Made by a program: the position numbers and the translations under genes. A DNA stretch of 64,000 bases, from assembly GCF_023184515.1 (NCBI RefSeq), contig NZ_JAAHBP010000001.1:744001-808000 (forward strand), given 5' to 3'. The notes under the pieces were generated by a model that made no database searches, was not told the DNA's origin, and was given only the letters and a program-made list of their open reading frames with translations. Of this stretch, positions 23,662 to 33,569 are shown in pieces (within the stretch, counting starts at the first letter, position 1; every line of letters starts with the position of its first letter). The stretch comes from Streptomyces sp. D2-8. GTDB taxonomy: Bacteria > Actinomycetota > Actinomycetes > Streptomycetales > Streptomycetaceae.

Positions 23662-26600
23662 GCCAGCTCCCCGTCTTCGTTCTCGTTCTTGTCGTTCTTC
23701 GTCGTGCCGGTGTCAGGCCGACCCGCGTCTGTAGGACTGCGGTCGGGTGTCCGCGCGGCAGCGACGCCGAGGCGTCCGGCGATCTCCTCCGCGGTCCACC
23801 CGCCTGCCGGACGTACGTCCCAATGGGCGGCGCCGAAGGCACGGTCACGGTCCTGTGCCTCGTGATCCGGCTCCTCGGGCGTCCCCTGCGGTGCCAGTAC
23901 CACGCCGAGCCGGGCGTCGGGCCAGGCGAGTTCGGCCTGCCAGCCGTGTTCGTCGAGTTCGAAGCCGTCCTCAGGCGCGGGTACGCCCAGGTCGGCGAGT
24001 GCGTGAGCCAGTTCGGCCAGGCCGGCTTCGTCGGGGTCCACGTACTCCAGTACCGCGTCCCAGGCGCCCTCCCGCGCAGGCCGGGTTCCGGAAGGTGGCT
24101 CCTCTGTTCTCGCCGGTACCGCGGGCAGTCCGGCGGTCACGGCGACCGGTGGCAGGCTGTCCGGTTCCCGTTGGGGCTCGCCACTGACGACCGGCGTGAT
24201 CCGCGTCGAGGACAGCCACCCCTGTCCGCCGGTCACGGTGAGCACGTCGGCGGTGAAGCCGTCGAGCAGGGTGGTGGTGAGCTGTGCGCTGTCGCCCCCG
24301 CCGTGCTCCAGGAACTGCAGCACGTTGCTCCAGTACAGCCAGGCCTGCCAACGCCGCTTGTGGGTCTTCTCCTCCGTGACGGCGTGGGCACTGTCGTCCA
24401 GGAGTGTCAACCCCGTCCATGTCGGCGGCCGGTGCCGCACGTCGGCGACCAGGACGAGTCGGCATCCGGACCGGTCCGTCGCCACGAGGACGCGCAGAGG
24501 CCCCTTCGGTTCATTTACGACCTCGTCGCGCAATGCCGCCTCGACGGCTCGGCCGACCGCTTCCGCCCCGACCGGTGCGTCCCGTAGGCCGGGGGTTCCG
24601 ATGAGGCCGGCCACGGTGGCTTCGGCGCGGTGGTGCCACCGCTGCGCGTCAGGGGCACGGAGGTAGGCGAGCAGCAGTTCGGCCGGGTTGACCCAGACGG
24701 TTTCCGACAACTCGCCGGGCAGCCCGCCCCGGGTCTGGGCGTAGTAGGAGCGGGCCCGGTCCTGTGCCGCCGAGTCGTACGGCGTCCATACCGGATCGAC
24801 GGGGGCGACTCCGGCATAGCCGGTGTCGCGGACGCGGCGCCGCCATTCCTTGACGTCGTAGTACGTCAGTTGGAACACCCGCAGCCCGTCGGCCCGCAGC
24901 CGGGCGCGTTTCGTCGCGTCGTCCGCGAGACGGTTGTGCTCGGGGCTCGCGTGGTACCGGTATCCGTCCAGATAGACGGCGAGCCGTGGGCCGGGAGCGT
25001 CGAGCCGCTCGAAGAGCACGTCGGGCCGGGTTCCGTCGAGGACGCGCTGCTGCGAGACCCGCCAGCTCACCGTGGCTCCGTCGCCGGTCGTCAGCCGCAG
25101 ATCCAGCGCCCGGGTGCCCGCCGGGGTGGTGTACGTGTCCGCCGCCGCACGGGACTCCGGCTGCTTGGCCCACTCCTCCAGCGTGTCGACGAACATGACC
25201 TCCAGGTCACTCTCCGCCTGCTGTTCCAGCGGAATCTGGCGGGTCGTCGAGACCGGTGAGGTCTGCCAGCGTTCGCCGTCGGCGCCCAGGAGTTCGTCCA
25301 GCATGGACTGCACCTCGCGGCGGGAGACCCGGTCGTAGTCCGACGGGGGCACCCTGCGCAGGAGGCACTGGTGGCAGCCGTCCAACTCCTTTTGCTGGCA
25401 TGGGCAGTTCTCGATTACCTCGCGCGCCTTCAGCAGCACCTCACGGAACCCGGCCGCGGATGCCAGCCGGTGCAGGTAGCCGGTGCCACCGGGCAGCCGG
25501 TCGTAGACGACGAGGAAGCGCCGGGGGAAGTCGGAGCCGAGTTGTTCCGGGCTGTCCGGCATCGAGGCGGCGGCGATCTCGATGTGGTCGGGGTCGCCGC
25601 CGTAGCGCGCCGCGATACCGGCGAACAGCGCCGCGGTGAAGGAGGCGAGCCGCTCTCGGGCTCGTGTCACGGAGGCGGGCAGCAGGATCCGCACGGCTTC
25701 TGTGGTCAACTCATGGGCCAGGAGCAGCGGTACGTCCTGGCCTACTCCCTGCCTCTCGCCGTGCCCGGAGCCCTGAGTGCGCCGCCGGGGACACCACAGC
25801 AGATGGTGCAGGCTCCCCTTCGTGGTGGCGGCCCCCGATTCGGTCAGCGCGTGCTGCGACTGGTCGACGACCGGTCGGCCGTCTGCCGTCGCGCCGCCGC
25901 AGCTCGTGCAGACGTAGAACGGGTTGATCCGGACGTCCTCGCCCGCCAGCGGAACCGTGGAGCTGCCGTCCTGCCGGTCGAGTCCCAGGTTCAGTGTTCT
26001 GATGACAGCTCGGCGGGAGAAGTCCACGCCGAAGGTCGCCGTGTCATGCCGCCAGGAACCAGTTGCCAGGTGCGCGGGGTCGATGTCCACCGTGGTGAGG
26101 ACCGCGTACTGCCGGCGGGCGCGCTCGTCGCGGTCGTCGCGCACTCGTGCGTCGTCCCGCTTGTCGCGCGCTACGACCCGGCGCGGCTGGAGCACGTACT
26201 GGACACAGCCCGCGTCCGCGATCTCGCGCCCGTCGCAGCGCGGACAGGGCGAGGTGTCGGTCTGGGCGTCGCGTGTGCGCACGTATCCGCAGGACGGACA
26301 AAGTCGCCACACCGACCAGGCGCGGCGTTCGGGGCTGCCGATGTCGAGGGCGCGTACCACGTGCTTGTAGCCGTTGACGTAGAAGCTGTTGCCCGGGGCG
26401 AGTTCGGTGAGGGCGATCTTGCGGGAGCGCTCGTAGTCGCGGGTCTCGCTGCGGTAGATGCGAGGCGTACCGGCGGGGGGTCGGTGTTCTTTCGGTGCGT
26501 CGGTTCCGCCGGGCGTCTGGGTGGTCTCGTCGGTGTCCGAGGGGACCTCGGACCAGTACAGGGAGGCCTCCAGCTGGGTCGTGGTGTCGGCCAGGCTGTA

Positions 26601-29600
26601 GTTCGGCAGGAGACCCAGCTCGACGAGGGTGCCGTGCGCGCTGGTCCGGCTCAGGTCCCGCAGCAGATCGCCGGTGCTGCGGCGCTCGGCGAGCAGTTCC
26701 CGCCGCTCCCGGTCCTGGACCTCGTCCGTGCGGGCCAGTGAGTCGACGGCTTCGTCGATCGCGGCGATCCTGCGCCGAAGCTCCTCCCGCCGTCCCGTCC
26801 AGTTCTCCTCCGCCTCCTGGAGCGCACGTACGATGCCGCCGGTCGCGTACTCCCGGAGCGCGTCGGCGGCGTGCGTGGACACCCCGGCGTCGTCACCGTC
26901 CCGCACGGCGGACTCGCCATGGCCTCGTACGTGGGATCCGCCTTCGGGGAACAGGGCCAGGAACTGCTCGACGAGGGTCGCCCCGTGTGTCTGTGCGGCG
27001 TCCGCGAGGTCCTGGCACCAACCCGTCGTGCCGAAGAGAGCGGAGGCGAGCCGGGGCACCGGCTGCAACTGCTCGCCGTCCGCGGTCCTGAGCCCGCCTC
27101 GCGCGGCGAGGTCCAGCAGCCATGCGGTGTACTGGCGGCGCAGGATCTCCACCGCCGACAGATAGCAGCCCGGTGGAACGATGTCGCCGGCGATCATCTC
27201 TCGCGGCTGGTCCAGGTAGTACAGGTCCCGGGCCCGGCGTCCGCCGAAGGCGACGACCAGCGAGTTGCCGGTCTTGCGTCCCGCGCGGCCCGACTGCTGC
27301 ACATAGTTGGCGGGCCCCTTCGGCAGCGAGCCGATGAGTACGGCCGAGAGGTCGCCGATGTCGATGCCGAGTTCCAGCGTGGGCGTGCAGGACAGAACGT
27401 TGGGGTCGGTGTAGTGCGTTCCGGCGCGGAAGGTCCGCTCGACCTGCTCACGCTGCGCACGGGTCAGCATGCCGGTGTGCTCGGCTGTGACCACGCGGAA
27501 GGTGCCGCCGGTCAGGTACAGCCGCCGGTAGTAGTCGTTCGTGTAGTCGCGTTCCTGGAGAGCGCCGAAGCCCGAGCCGGTGACGCCCCCGCTGCCGCTG
27601 TGCGGTTCAGGCGGTGTCACGCGGTGCATCCCCGGTTGCGGTGGCGTCAGGTATCCCTTGCACCGATAGCGCGGGCACGGATGGCCGTACCAGCGGGTGC
27701 GCCGCTCCGGCGGCACGACCTGCTGCCAGCCGCAGTCCTCGCACGCCACGAACGACTTGTTGACGATCGAGTCGTCCAGCAGCCGCACCTGGATGTGGCC
27801 GGGCTGAAGACCGTAGACGCGTGTGGTGCGGTCTTTCGCCGTCCGCACGCTGAGCACATGCTCGTCGGCGAGGGCGGGCAGGAGCCGACGGAGGTACTCG
27901 GTCGCTCCGGGGGCGTCCAGCCCGAGACAGCGGCGGGTCCAGTCCTGGAACCAGCCGAGACGGCCGGTGACCACGTCGAACTCGGACCGGTCCTTCTGCC
28001 CGTCCAACAGGAACCGCGGTGGGGCGATCCCCTCCGGGAACGCGGGCATGCCGTCGGGCCGCCGCCCGCTGATCAGGAACCGGTCGGCGCCGGCCTCCCG
28101 CATCCACTGCTCTAGCCACCGATGCCGGATCGCGCCGCGCAGCCGCAGCCGCTCCAGAAGGCCTCGCACGTAGGCGAAATACCTCTCGGGTGTGGGGAGG
28201 CCACCCGCCATCACCATCTGTCCCGGCAGCGCGAGGTGCAGATCACGGGCGAGATCGGTGACTCTCTCAGGGTTCTCGACCACGACCTCGGCGGCGGCGG
28301 TCCGCGTGAGTTCCAGGGTGCGTCCCAGCCGTGACCGCAGCCCGAACTCCATGACCGTGGCGAACGCCAGCCGTTCACCGATCAGCCGCCAGGTACGGGC
28401 GTCCCCGGTGCCGCGCCCCGACAGCACCCGGTCGACACCCGGCTCGTCGTGCAGATCCGGCGGAACGACGGCGGCCAGCGCCTCGGGGTCGTCCACCGAG
28501 TCGAGTACGTTGCCGATCAGATCGTTGAGCGCGGTCGCCGTCCCGGAGCCGTCGAGGTTGTGCGCGAGCAGCGACCTCAGCGAGAACTTGTACGAGGCGT
28601 TGGCGACGTATCCGGCGCGGTGCGCGGCGTCCTGCGTGGAGTCGTTGAACAGCAGTGTCTTGCGTTCCTCCGGTACCAGCGCGATGTCCCCGCCCGTGAA
28701 GAGCTGGGTGACGGTGGCCGAGGCCAGTGCCGCCTGCGCCGTACCGAGGAACCGGATGCTGTTGTCGGTGTTGCACGCCGGGCAGCGGTCGTCCCTGGCC
28801 GCCTTGTCGGCGGTCTTCTTGTCGAGCAGCGCGAGCGCGAACCAGGCGTCCACCAGGTCCCCGTCGTCTGCCGCCGTCGGCAGCCGGTAGGTGCCCTGTG
28901 CCCCGTCGAGTACCACCACGGAGAGGGGATCGACGCCGCTACCCGCGGGCAGTCGCCCGGCCAGCGCGTCCAGTGCCTGGCGCCGCTCCGGCTCGGTCGC
29001 GGAGATGAAGTAGCGGATGCGGCGCTTGTCCCGGCCGACACCCGCTCGCCAGATCCGGTCCTGCGCCATGACGAGCTGCTGCGGATCGGCCTCCGGGGAC
29101 AGCGCGGCCCAGCCGGAGCGTCCGCAGGCGCGGCAGTAGACGGCGGGCAGATGGACCTGGGCGGGGCGCACCGCCGTATCCGTGCCCGCTAGAGGCTGCG
29201 GCCGGTTCGCCCCGGCAGAGGACCCACTGCCGGCGGAGGGGCCGTCCTCCTCGTCCGACGGCGGAGACGCGGCCAGGGCGGCGCGTCTGGCCTGCGCGCG
29301 GTCGTCCTCGTACCAGCGGAACTCCGGTGTCCGGCCGACCCCGCGCAGCACACGCGTCACCGGCCGCACCCAGAGATGAGCCTCCACGTGCAGCAGGGGA
29401 CGCGGACGCCGTTCGTCGGAGTCGGGATCCCGAGCGGCGGACAGCAAGGCCACGAAACGGGCCAGGGCTTGTAGCACCAGCTGCGGATTCTCCCGGGCGG
29501 TGCGCCCCCAGGCGTATCCGAAGCGCGCGAGCCGGTCCCGCAGGCCCCACTCGTCCAGTGGCTCGCCGTCGAGCAGCGCGAGCACGCCCTGAGTGAAGTC

Positions 29601-30707
29601 GTGCCGCTTCAGCAGGCGGCCGATACGGAATGCGTCGAGGCCCTGCCGCCCCAGCATGCGGGCGGCGAGTCCGTCCAGGTCCAGCAGATCCGGTTTCGCC
29701 TCCACCCCGATGCCGCCCGACGCCGCGATGACCTCTTGCGGAGAGGGCGGCTCGGGAAGCGCGTAGTCGACCTCGCCGGTGAACTCCTTGGCGGTCAGTC
29801 TTTCCTCGCCGATGACCGCGTCCGCCGTGAACGGCATGCCGAACACCTGCGCCGCCACGTCCAGAATGCCCCCGGCCGGCGTACCCGCCCGTCCCGCCCC
29901 GAGCGTCGCGGAGGTCGCCACGGGACAGATCCGCCCCAGCGGTCGGTCCGGCCGCGCGGCGTCGACCGCCGTCGCCAGCCGGCGCAGCAGCATGGCCACG
30001 TCGGTGCCCTGCGCGCCGTCGTAGGTGTGGAACTCGTCCAGCACCACGTACGCGACGTCCGCGCCGTCCCACAGTGCCCGGTCCTCACCACGCTGCAGCA
30101 GCAGGTCCAGCATCTTGTAGTTGGTGATCAGCACGTCCGGCGGGGAGACACGCATCTCCTCGCGCCGTGTCATGACCCGCCGGAAGTCGGTGTCCGGCCG
30201 GTCGCCGATGTACAGACCCGCCGTTACCTGGGCGAGGTCGGGTGCGGTCAGGTAGTCGCTGATGCGGCCCGCCTGGTCGGTGGCGAGCGCGTTCATCGGG
30301 TACAGCAGTACGGCCTTCACACCACGCCGCCCGAGAGCCTTCTGCCGTCGGCAGTGGTCGAGCACCGGCACCAGGAACGACTCCGTCTTTCCGGAACCCG
30401 TGCCGGTCGTCACGAGCGTCGGCTCGGCTTCCCTGCCGCCCAGTGTGCTGAGCCGCTGCCACGCCTTGGCCTGGTGCCGCCACGGCGTGAACCCAGGTTG
30501 CCACTCCAGATGCCGCTCCCACCCGTCGTCCGCCTTGTGGAACGGCGTCCTGATCCGCAGATACGGACCCCGGAAGATCCCGGACTCCGGATCCCCCAGA
30601 AACCGCTCAAGGGCCCGGCGGGTGTCGTCGTCGGCCAGCGCGTAGGTCGTCGTGAGGTACTGCGTCAGACTGCCCCGCAGCTGCGCGGCGGCCAGAGTGG
30701 GTTTCAC
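23658..30707 (-). CDS. Giant DEAD/DEAH helicase-DUF1998-nuclease-like protein
   Basis: This 2349-residue protein has a superfamily 2 helicase: Walker A TGTGSGKTES (101-110), YVVLDEFHTYDG (near 212), VATSATLGAG, and motif VI YVQQSGRAGRKTGN (near 1140), with several zinc-knuckle CxxC pairs (CRACG, CPACN, CEDCG). A DUF1998 module follows (near 1740-1790) with YDRLPGGTGYLHRL and the cluster CPCQQKELDGCHQCLL, as in MrfA and DISARM DrmB. Around residue 1915, LAVYLDGYRYHASPEHNR plus LRADGLRVFQLTYYDV resembles a Vsr/DUF559-type PD-(D/E)XK nuclease. GTG at 30707 follows AAGGGGAG; the longer frame to 31295 is rejected. It overlaps the UvrD-type gene downstream. Confidence 0.85.
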   Translation of the reverse strand: MKPTLAAAQLRGSLTQYLTTTYALADDDTRRALERFLGDPESGIFRGPYLRIRTPFHKADDGWERHLEWQPGFTPWRHQAKAWQRLSTLGGREAEPTLVTTGTGSGKTESFLVPVLDHCRRQKALGRRGVKAVLLYPMNALATDQAGRISDYLTAPDLAQVTAGLYIGDRPDTDFRRVMTRREEMRVSPPDVLITNYKMLDLLLQRGEDRALWDGADVAYVVLDEFHTYDGAQGTDVAMLLRRLATAVDAARPDRPLGRICPVATSATLGAGRAGTPAGGILDVAAQVFGMPFTADAVIGEERLTAKEFTGEVDYALPEPPSPQEVIAASGGIGVEAKPDLLDLDGLAARMLGRQGLDAFRIGRLLKRHDFTQGVLALLDGEPLDEWGLRDRLARFGYAWGRTARENPQLVLQALARFVALLSAARDPDSDERRPRPLLHVEAHLWVRPVTRVLRGVGRTPEFRWYEDDRAQARRAALAASPPSDEEDGPSAGSGSSAGANRPQPLAGTDTAVRPAQVHLPAVYCRACGRSGWAALSPEADPQQLVMAQDRIWRAGVGRDKRRIRYFISATEPERRQALDALAGRLPAGSGVDPLSVVVLDGAQGTYRLPTAADDGDLVDAWFALALLDKKTADKAARDDRCPACNTDNSIRFLGTAQAALASATVTQLFTGGDIALVPEERKTLLFNDSTQDAAHRAGYVANASYKFSLRSLLAHNLDGSGTATALNDLIGNVLDSVDDPEALAAVVPPDLHDEPGVDRVLSGRGTGDARTWRLIGERLAFATVMEFGLRSRLGRTLELTRTAAAEVVVENPERVTDLARDLHLALPGQMVMAGGLPTPERYFAYVRGLLERLRLRGAIRHRWLEQWMREAGADRFLISGRRPDGMPAFPEGIAPPRFLLDGQKDRSEFDVVTGRLGWFQDWTRRCLGLDAPGATEYLRRLLPALADEHVLSVRTAKDRTTRVYGLQPGHIQVRLLDDSIVNKSFVACEDCGWQQVVPPERRTRWYGHPCPRYRCKGYLTPPQPGMHRVTPPEPHSGSGGVTGSGFGALQERDYTNDYYRRLYLTGGTFRVVTAEHTGMLTRAQREQVERTFRAGTHYTDPNVLSCTPTLELGIDIGDLSAVLIGSLPKGPANYVQQSGRAGRKTGNSLVVAFGGRRARDLYYLDQPREMIAGDIVPPGCYLSAVEILRRQYTAWLLDLAARGGLRTADGEQLQPVPRLASALFGTTGWCQDLADAAQTHGATLVEQFLALFPEGGSHVRGHGESAVRDGDDAGVSTHAADALREYATGGIVRALQEAEENWTGRREELRRRIAAIDEAVDSLARTDEVQDRERRELLAERRSTGDLLRDLSRTSAHGTLVELGLLPNYSLADTTTQLEASLYWSEVPSDTDETTQTPGGTDAPKEHRPPAGTPRIYRSETRDYERSRKIALTELAPGNSFYVNGYKHVVRALDIGSPERRAWSVWRLCPSCGYVRTRDAQTDTSPCPRCDGREIADAGCVQYVLQPRRVVARDKRDDARVRDDRDERARRQYAVLTTVDIDPAHLATGSWRHDTATFGVDFSRRAVIRTLNLGLDRQDGSSTVPLAGEDVRINPFYVCTSCGGATADGRPVVDQSQHALTESGAATTKGSLHHLLWCPRRRTQGSGHGERQGVGQDVPLLLAHELTTEAVRILLPASVTRARERLASFTAALFAGIAARYGGDPDHIEIAAASMPDSPEQLGSDFPRRFLVVYDRLPGGTGYLHRLASAAGFREVLLKAREVIENCPCQQKELDGCHQCLLRRVPPSDYDRVSRREVQSMLDELLGADGERWQTSPVSTTRQIPLEQQAESDLEVMFVDTLEEWAKQPESRAAADTYTTPAGTRALDLRLTTGDGATVSWRVSQQRVLDGTRPDVLFERLDAPGPRLAVYLDGYRYHASPEHNRLADDATKRARLRADGLRVFQLTYYDVKEWRRRVRDTGYAGVAPVDPVWTPYDSAAQDRARSYYAQTRGGLPGELSETVWVNPAELLLAYLRAPDAQRWHHRAEATVAGLIGTPGLRDAPVGAEAVGRAVEAALRDEVVNEPKGPLRVLVATDRSGCRLVLVADVRHRPPTWTGLTLLDDSAHAVTEEKTHKRRWQAWLYWSNVLQFLEHGGGDSAQLTTTLLDGFTADVLTVTGGQGWLSSTRITPVVSGEPQREPDSLPPVAVTAGLPAVPARTEEPPSGTRPAREGAWDAVLEYVDPDEAGLAELAHALADLGVPAPEDGFELDEHGWQAELAWPDARLGVVLAPQGTPEEPDHEAQDRDRAFGAAHWDVRPAGGWTAEEIAGRLGVAAARTPDRSPTDAGRPDTGTTKNDKNENEDGELA

Positions 30708-31013
30708 GACGCTCCCCTTACGTCTGCGGATCCCGGGGCGCTCGCGTGGCAGCGGTCGCCTCGTGTGGTGCGGTGTGGTGCCGGTTCGTGTGGTGCGGAT
30801 CAACCGTATAGCGCAGGTCGGACAGTGTGTGAGGGGACGGCCACACCTGCGGCCCGTGACCTCCGCAGAGAGCTCCCGCGCCGGATGGCGGGTGTTGACA
30901 CCGAGCGTGGCCGATTGGCGCCCTTTCCGATATTCACAAGTGGTTTCACCCTGAAAGAAAGCGAGGGCAAGCGAAGGAAACACCGCACACGGGCAGCGCC
31001 GAGGGAGAACGCC
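30708..31013. other. Divergent intergenic region
   Basis: These 306 bases separate the start of the giant helicase gene (minus) from the start of the beta-family pseudogene (plus), so both promoters should be here. A TATACG (minus strand, 30810-30805) and a TTGACA (plus strand, 30895-30900) are seen, but neither has a convincingly spaced partner element. The only clear site is GAGGGAG at 31001-31007, the ribosome site of the plus-strand gene. No RNA gene or repeat is seen. Confidence 0.5.
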
Positions 31014-32054
31014 ATGTCCGTACCGCCGTACGTTCCCGTTCTGCCGACCCGGCCGCACGCGGCAGCCGCCTACCGCGCGCTGGCGCCGGACGTACAGCGC
31101 CAGGTCGCCCCGCTGTGGACGTTGCCTCCCCGCCCCGGCATGCTGCCGAAACCATTGGCCGAACGCGTCGCCAAAGAGGCCGGTGCCATCGCCGCCGCAC
31201 AGCGCCTCGGGTCCGGGTGGCTGGACGCGCCCTTCGCAGACGACGTCGAAGCAGCGGTCCTGGCAGACGTCCTGACCCCCGAGTGGTGGGACCACCGCAA
31301 CCTGCGACCGGTCACCGGACCCGGGCGCACCGGCGCCCAGCAGTCACTCGCCCTCGCCGCGGCCCGACACCGGGAGGACGGACTCGGTATCCGCGTACGA
31401 CTCCCCGGCGACTGGAACGACCGCACGGCCACGGACGTGGCCGTGCTGCTCGACCGGCTGCCCTCGGGCCACCCCGCCGACCTGTTCCTCGACCTCGCCA
31501 CCGTCCTGCCCGACCGCCCCGACGCCGCCAAGGAGGCCGTGCGCGCGCTGGACACCCTGGTCCCACTCACCTCCTGGCGCACGGTGACCGTCGCGGTCGG
31601 CGGTTTCCCCGAACCGCCCGACGACTTCCGGGAGGGCGTCCCGTACGAGGCCCCGCGCACGGACTGGGAGACCTGGCAGGAAATCCGCCACAGCGAACGC
31701 CAGTACCTGTCCTGACTGCGCTACGGCGACTACGGGATCCATCCGGCCACCTACGTCACCCAGCCCCCGCCCTCACGCAGCGGGGGACCACCCTGGGGCG
31801 TGCTGCGCTACACGACCGCCCGTTCCTACCACCTGTCCAAGGTGCCGCACGGCAGGCAGTACGACGAGGCCAACCGGGAGGCCGCCAGGTGGCTCACGGG
31901 CCTCAGCGACTTCCGGGGAGCGGCGGCGAGTGCCGGCGAGGAGTGGCTCTGTGACCGGGTCCGGGGCGTCGAGACCACAGGGAACCACTCCACTTGGAAC
32001 CGGCAGGGAAACGTCCAGCACATGACGTTCGTGACGCGAAGTCTCGGGCATTGA
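31014..32054 (+). pseudogene. T4 beta-family protein interrupted by in-frame TGA
   Basis: The open frame from ATG 31014 (GAGGGAG ribosome site) runs 233 codons to a TGA at 31713-31715. It then continues in the same frame, without any indel, for another 112 codons to TGA 32052-32054. The first part has MSVPPYVPVLPTRPHAAAAYR and LVPLTSWRTVTVAVGGFP. The second begins LRYGDYGIHPATY and ends with TGNHSTWNRQGNVQHMTFV. Together they have the size (about 346 residues) and pattern of the phage T4-type beta protein family. A single change such as TGG to TGA would explain the break. It is one of the few plus-strand genes in the island. Confidence 0.75.
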
Positions 32055-32090
32055 CGGAGGCTGACTTCTATCAGCCCACCAGAGCCGATT

Positions 32091-33551
32091 TCAGGTCTCG
32101 GGGAACATCTGTTGGCCGGGAATGGGTGGTGTCGGACGTCGCTGCCTGCGCAAGCGGTTGGCGAGCGCTTTGTCGTACCCCTGAGCGTGATTGCGTCTGT
32201 GCCGCTCCTTGACCGTCTCGCGCAGTGGGCCGGTGGCTCTCTCGACGGCGAGGACTACGGACATCTTGTCTTCCTCGGCCCGTTGCGCACCGATTTCCGC
32301 GAGCTGCTCGATCGTCGTGCCGACGGTCCCCACCAGTCCGTTCTTGATGAGTGTGGTGAACTCGGTGTTCGTCAGATATCGGTCGACCTGTGGGTACCCG
32401 AGCATCCGTCCACCGTTGGGGCCCCGTGTGACGTCGTCTTCCAGCAGCAGCCGTACGTACGGTACCGGCAGGTACATGCCCGGAGAGGGGCCCGGGTCGA
32501 TGGTCTCCGTCAGCGGCCAGTAGGCAAGCTTCACAAAGCATGGGTCAGGGCCTAGGCGCCACTCGTGGGGATGGCCCGCCGGGCGGCTGAGGGCGGCCAC
32601 TCGCTCCAGTCGGTCCAGCTGACTCAACAGCTTCTTGTCAACGCGAATCCAGCGGTTCCCGGCCTCGTGCGGCAGGCGCTTGTACTGCACCAGCGCGAAG
32701 CTCTGCGTCGGCTCGTGGTAGAAAATCAAGTCGGTTCCGAGGCGAGTTTCGACCGGTGACGCGTTGACATTCGCGATTTCGATACGGCGGCCGAGGTGCT
32801 CGAAGACCTGGATGTCGCATCGAAAGGTAGAGCCGACAGAGCCGCCGACGTACGGCGGTCCCATGGACTGGAAGACGTCGTCTCCGTCGAAGAAGTGATG
32901 CATGTCGTAATCGAGTAGCGACGGTTCATAGGGTTCGGCGATCAAACCAGCCAGAACGGGCGCGTGGCGATCGGCCGGGCGTCGCCACGCGGCAAGCCGA
33001 GCTGGCGGAATCCCTACGGTTACCATTGCCAGACGGGCTGCTTCGAGTTGCTCCTGCCAAGAGGCGTCCTCAACCCGCCCCAGCGGATCGAGGCGTTCTG
33101 GCGCGGCAGCCTCACCAAGAAAGCCGAGCAGTTGGTGCAGTTTCTCATGGTGCTGGGCGATAGCCGAAAGAAGAGCGTCGGATACTGCGTCGTCCAGGAT
33201 GGTGACTTCTCTGCCCGAAGCGGCAGCGACCACGTTGCGGAAGTGAAACGGGAGTTTCTCTTCGATGGCCTGCATCGACACGGGGACGGGGCATTCTCGC
33301 AGCAGTTCCACGTTGACCCGTGAGTCGACTGCGGCCACCTTCTCTCCGCGTGGCTGCCGCACGACTCCCAGCCAGACCAGTGGGGATGCCTGCCCGGCTG
33401 TGGACGACCGTGTGACGAGCAGAGTGATCTGAGGCTCGGAACCGCTGGGCAAGGCATCGGCGGCGACAGTCTTGGTGAAGGACTGCTTCAACCGTAAGTC
33501 CATGTCAATACGGTCGAGTTCCTTCTCGCTGAGCGCTATGACGTAAACCAT
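32091..33551 (-). CDS. Unknown protein with possible PD-(D/E)XK nuclease core
   Basis: The 486-residue cytoplasmic protein belongs to no family I can name. Residues near 285-310, GTDLIFYHEPTQSFALVQYKRL, have the Asp then Gln-x-Lys spacing of a PD-(D/E)XK core (with Q in place of E). The C-terminus is basic and low-complexity (RHRRNHAQGYDKALANRLRRQRR), suggesting nucleic acid contact. GC content and codon use are visibly less extreme than in the flanking genes. Its 3' end converges on the beta-family pseudogene with a 36-base gap; T4-beta-type and nuclease-like genes side by side may have formed one module. Confidence 0.6.
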   Translation of the reverse strand: MVYVIALSEKELDRIDMDLRLKQSFTKTVAADALPSGSEPQITLLVTRSSTAGQASPLVWLGVVRQPRGEKVAAVDSRVNVELLRECPVPVSMQAIEEKLPFHFRNVVAAASGREVTILDDAVSDALLSAIAQHHEKLHQLLGFLGEAAAPERLDPLGRVEDASWQEQLEAARLAMVTVGIPPARLAAWRRPADRHAPVLAGLIAEPYEPSLLDYDMHHFFDGDDVFQSMGPPYVGGSVGSTFRCDIQVFEHLGRRIEIANVNASPVETRLGTDLIFYHEPTQSFALVQYKRLPHEAGNRWIRVDKKLLSQLDRLERVAALSRPAGHPHEWRLGPDPCFVKLAYWPLTETIDPGPSPGMYLPVPYVRLLLEDDVTRGPNGGRMLGYPQVDRYLTNTEFTTLIKNGLVGTVGTTIEQLAEIGAQRAEEDKMSVVLAVERATGPLRETVKERHRRNHAQGYDKALANRLRRQRRPTPPIPGQQMFPET

Positions 33552-33569
33552 GCACGGAGAGTACGCGAA

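Noticed and set aside
30895..30900. TTGACA as a sigma-A promoter for the beta-family gene
   Set aside because: No acceptable -10 hexamer lies 16-19 bases downstream; the nearest AT-rich hexamer is 28 bases away.
31713..31715. TGA as selenocysteine codon
   Set aside because: No selenocysteine-insertion-like hairpin is apparent directly downstream, and the beta family is not a known selenoprotein; a nonsense mutation is simpler.
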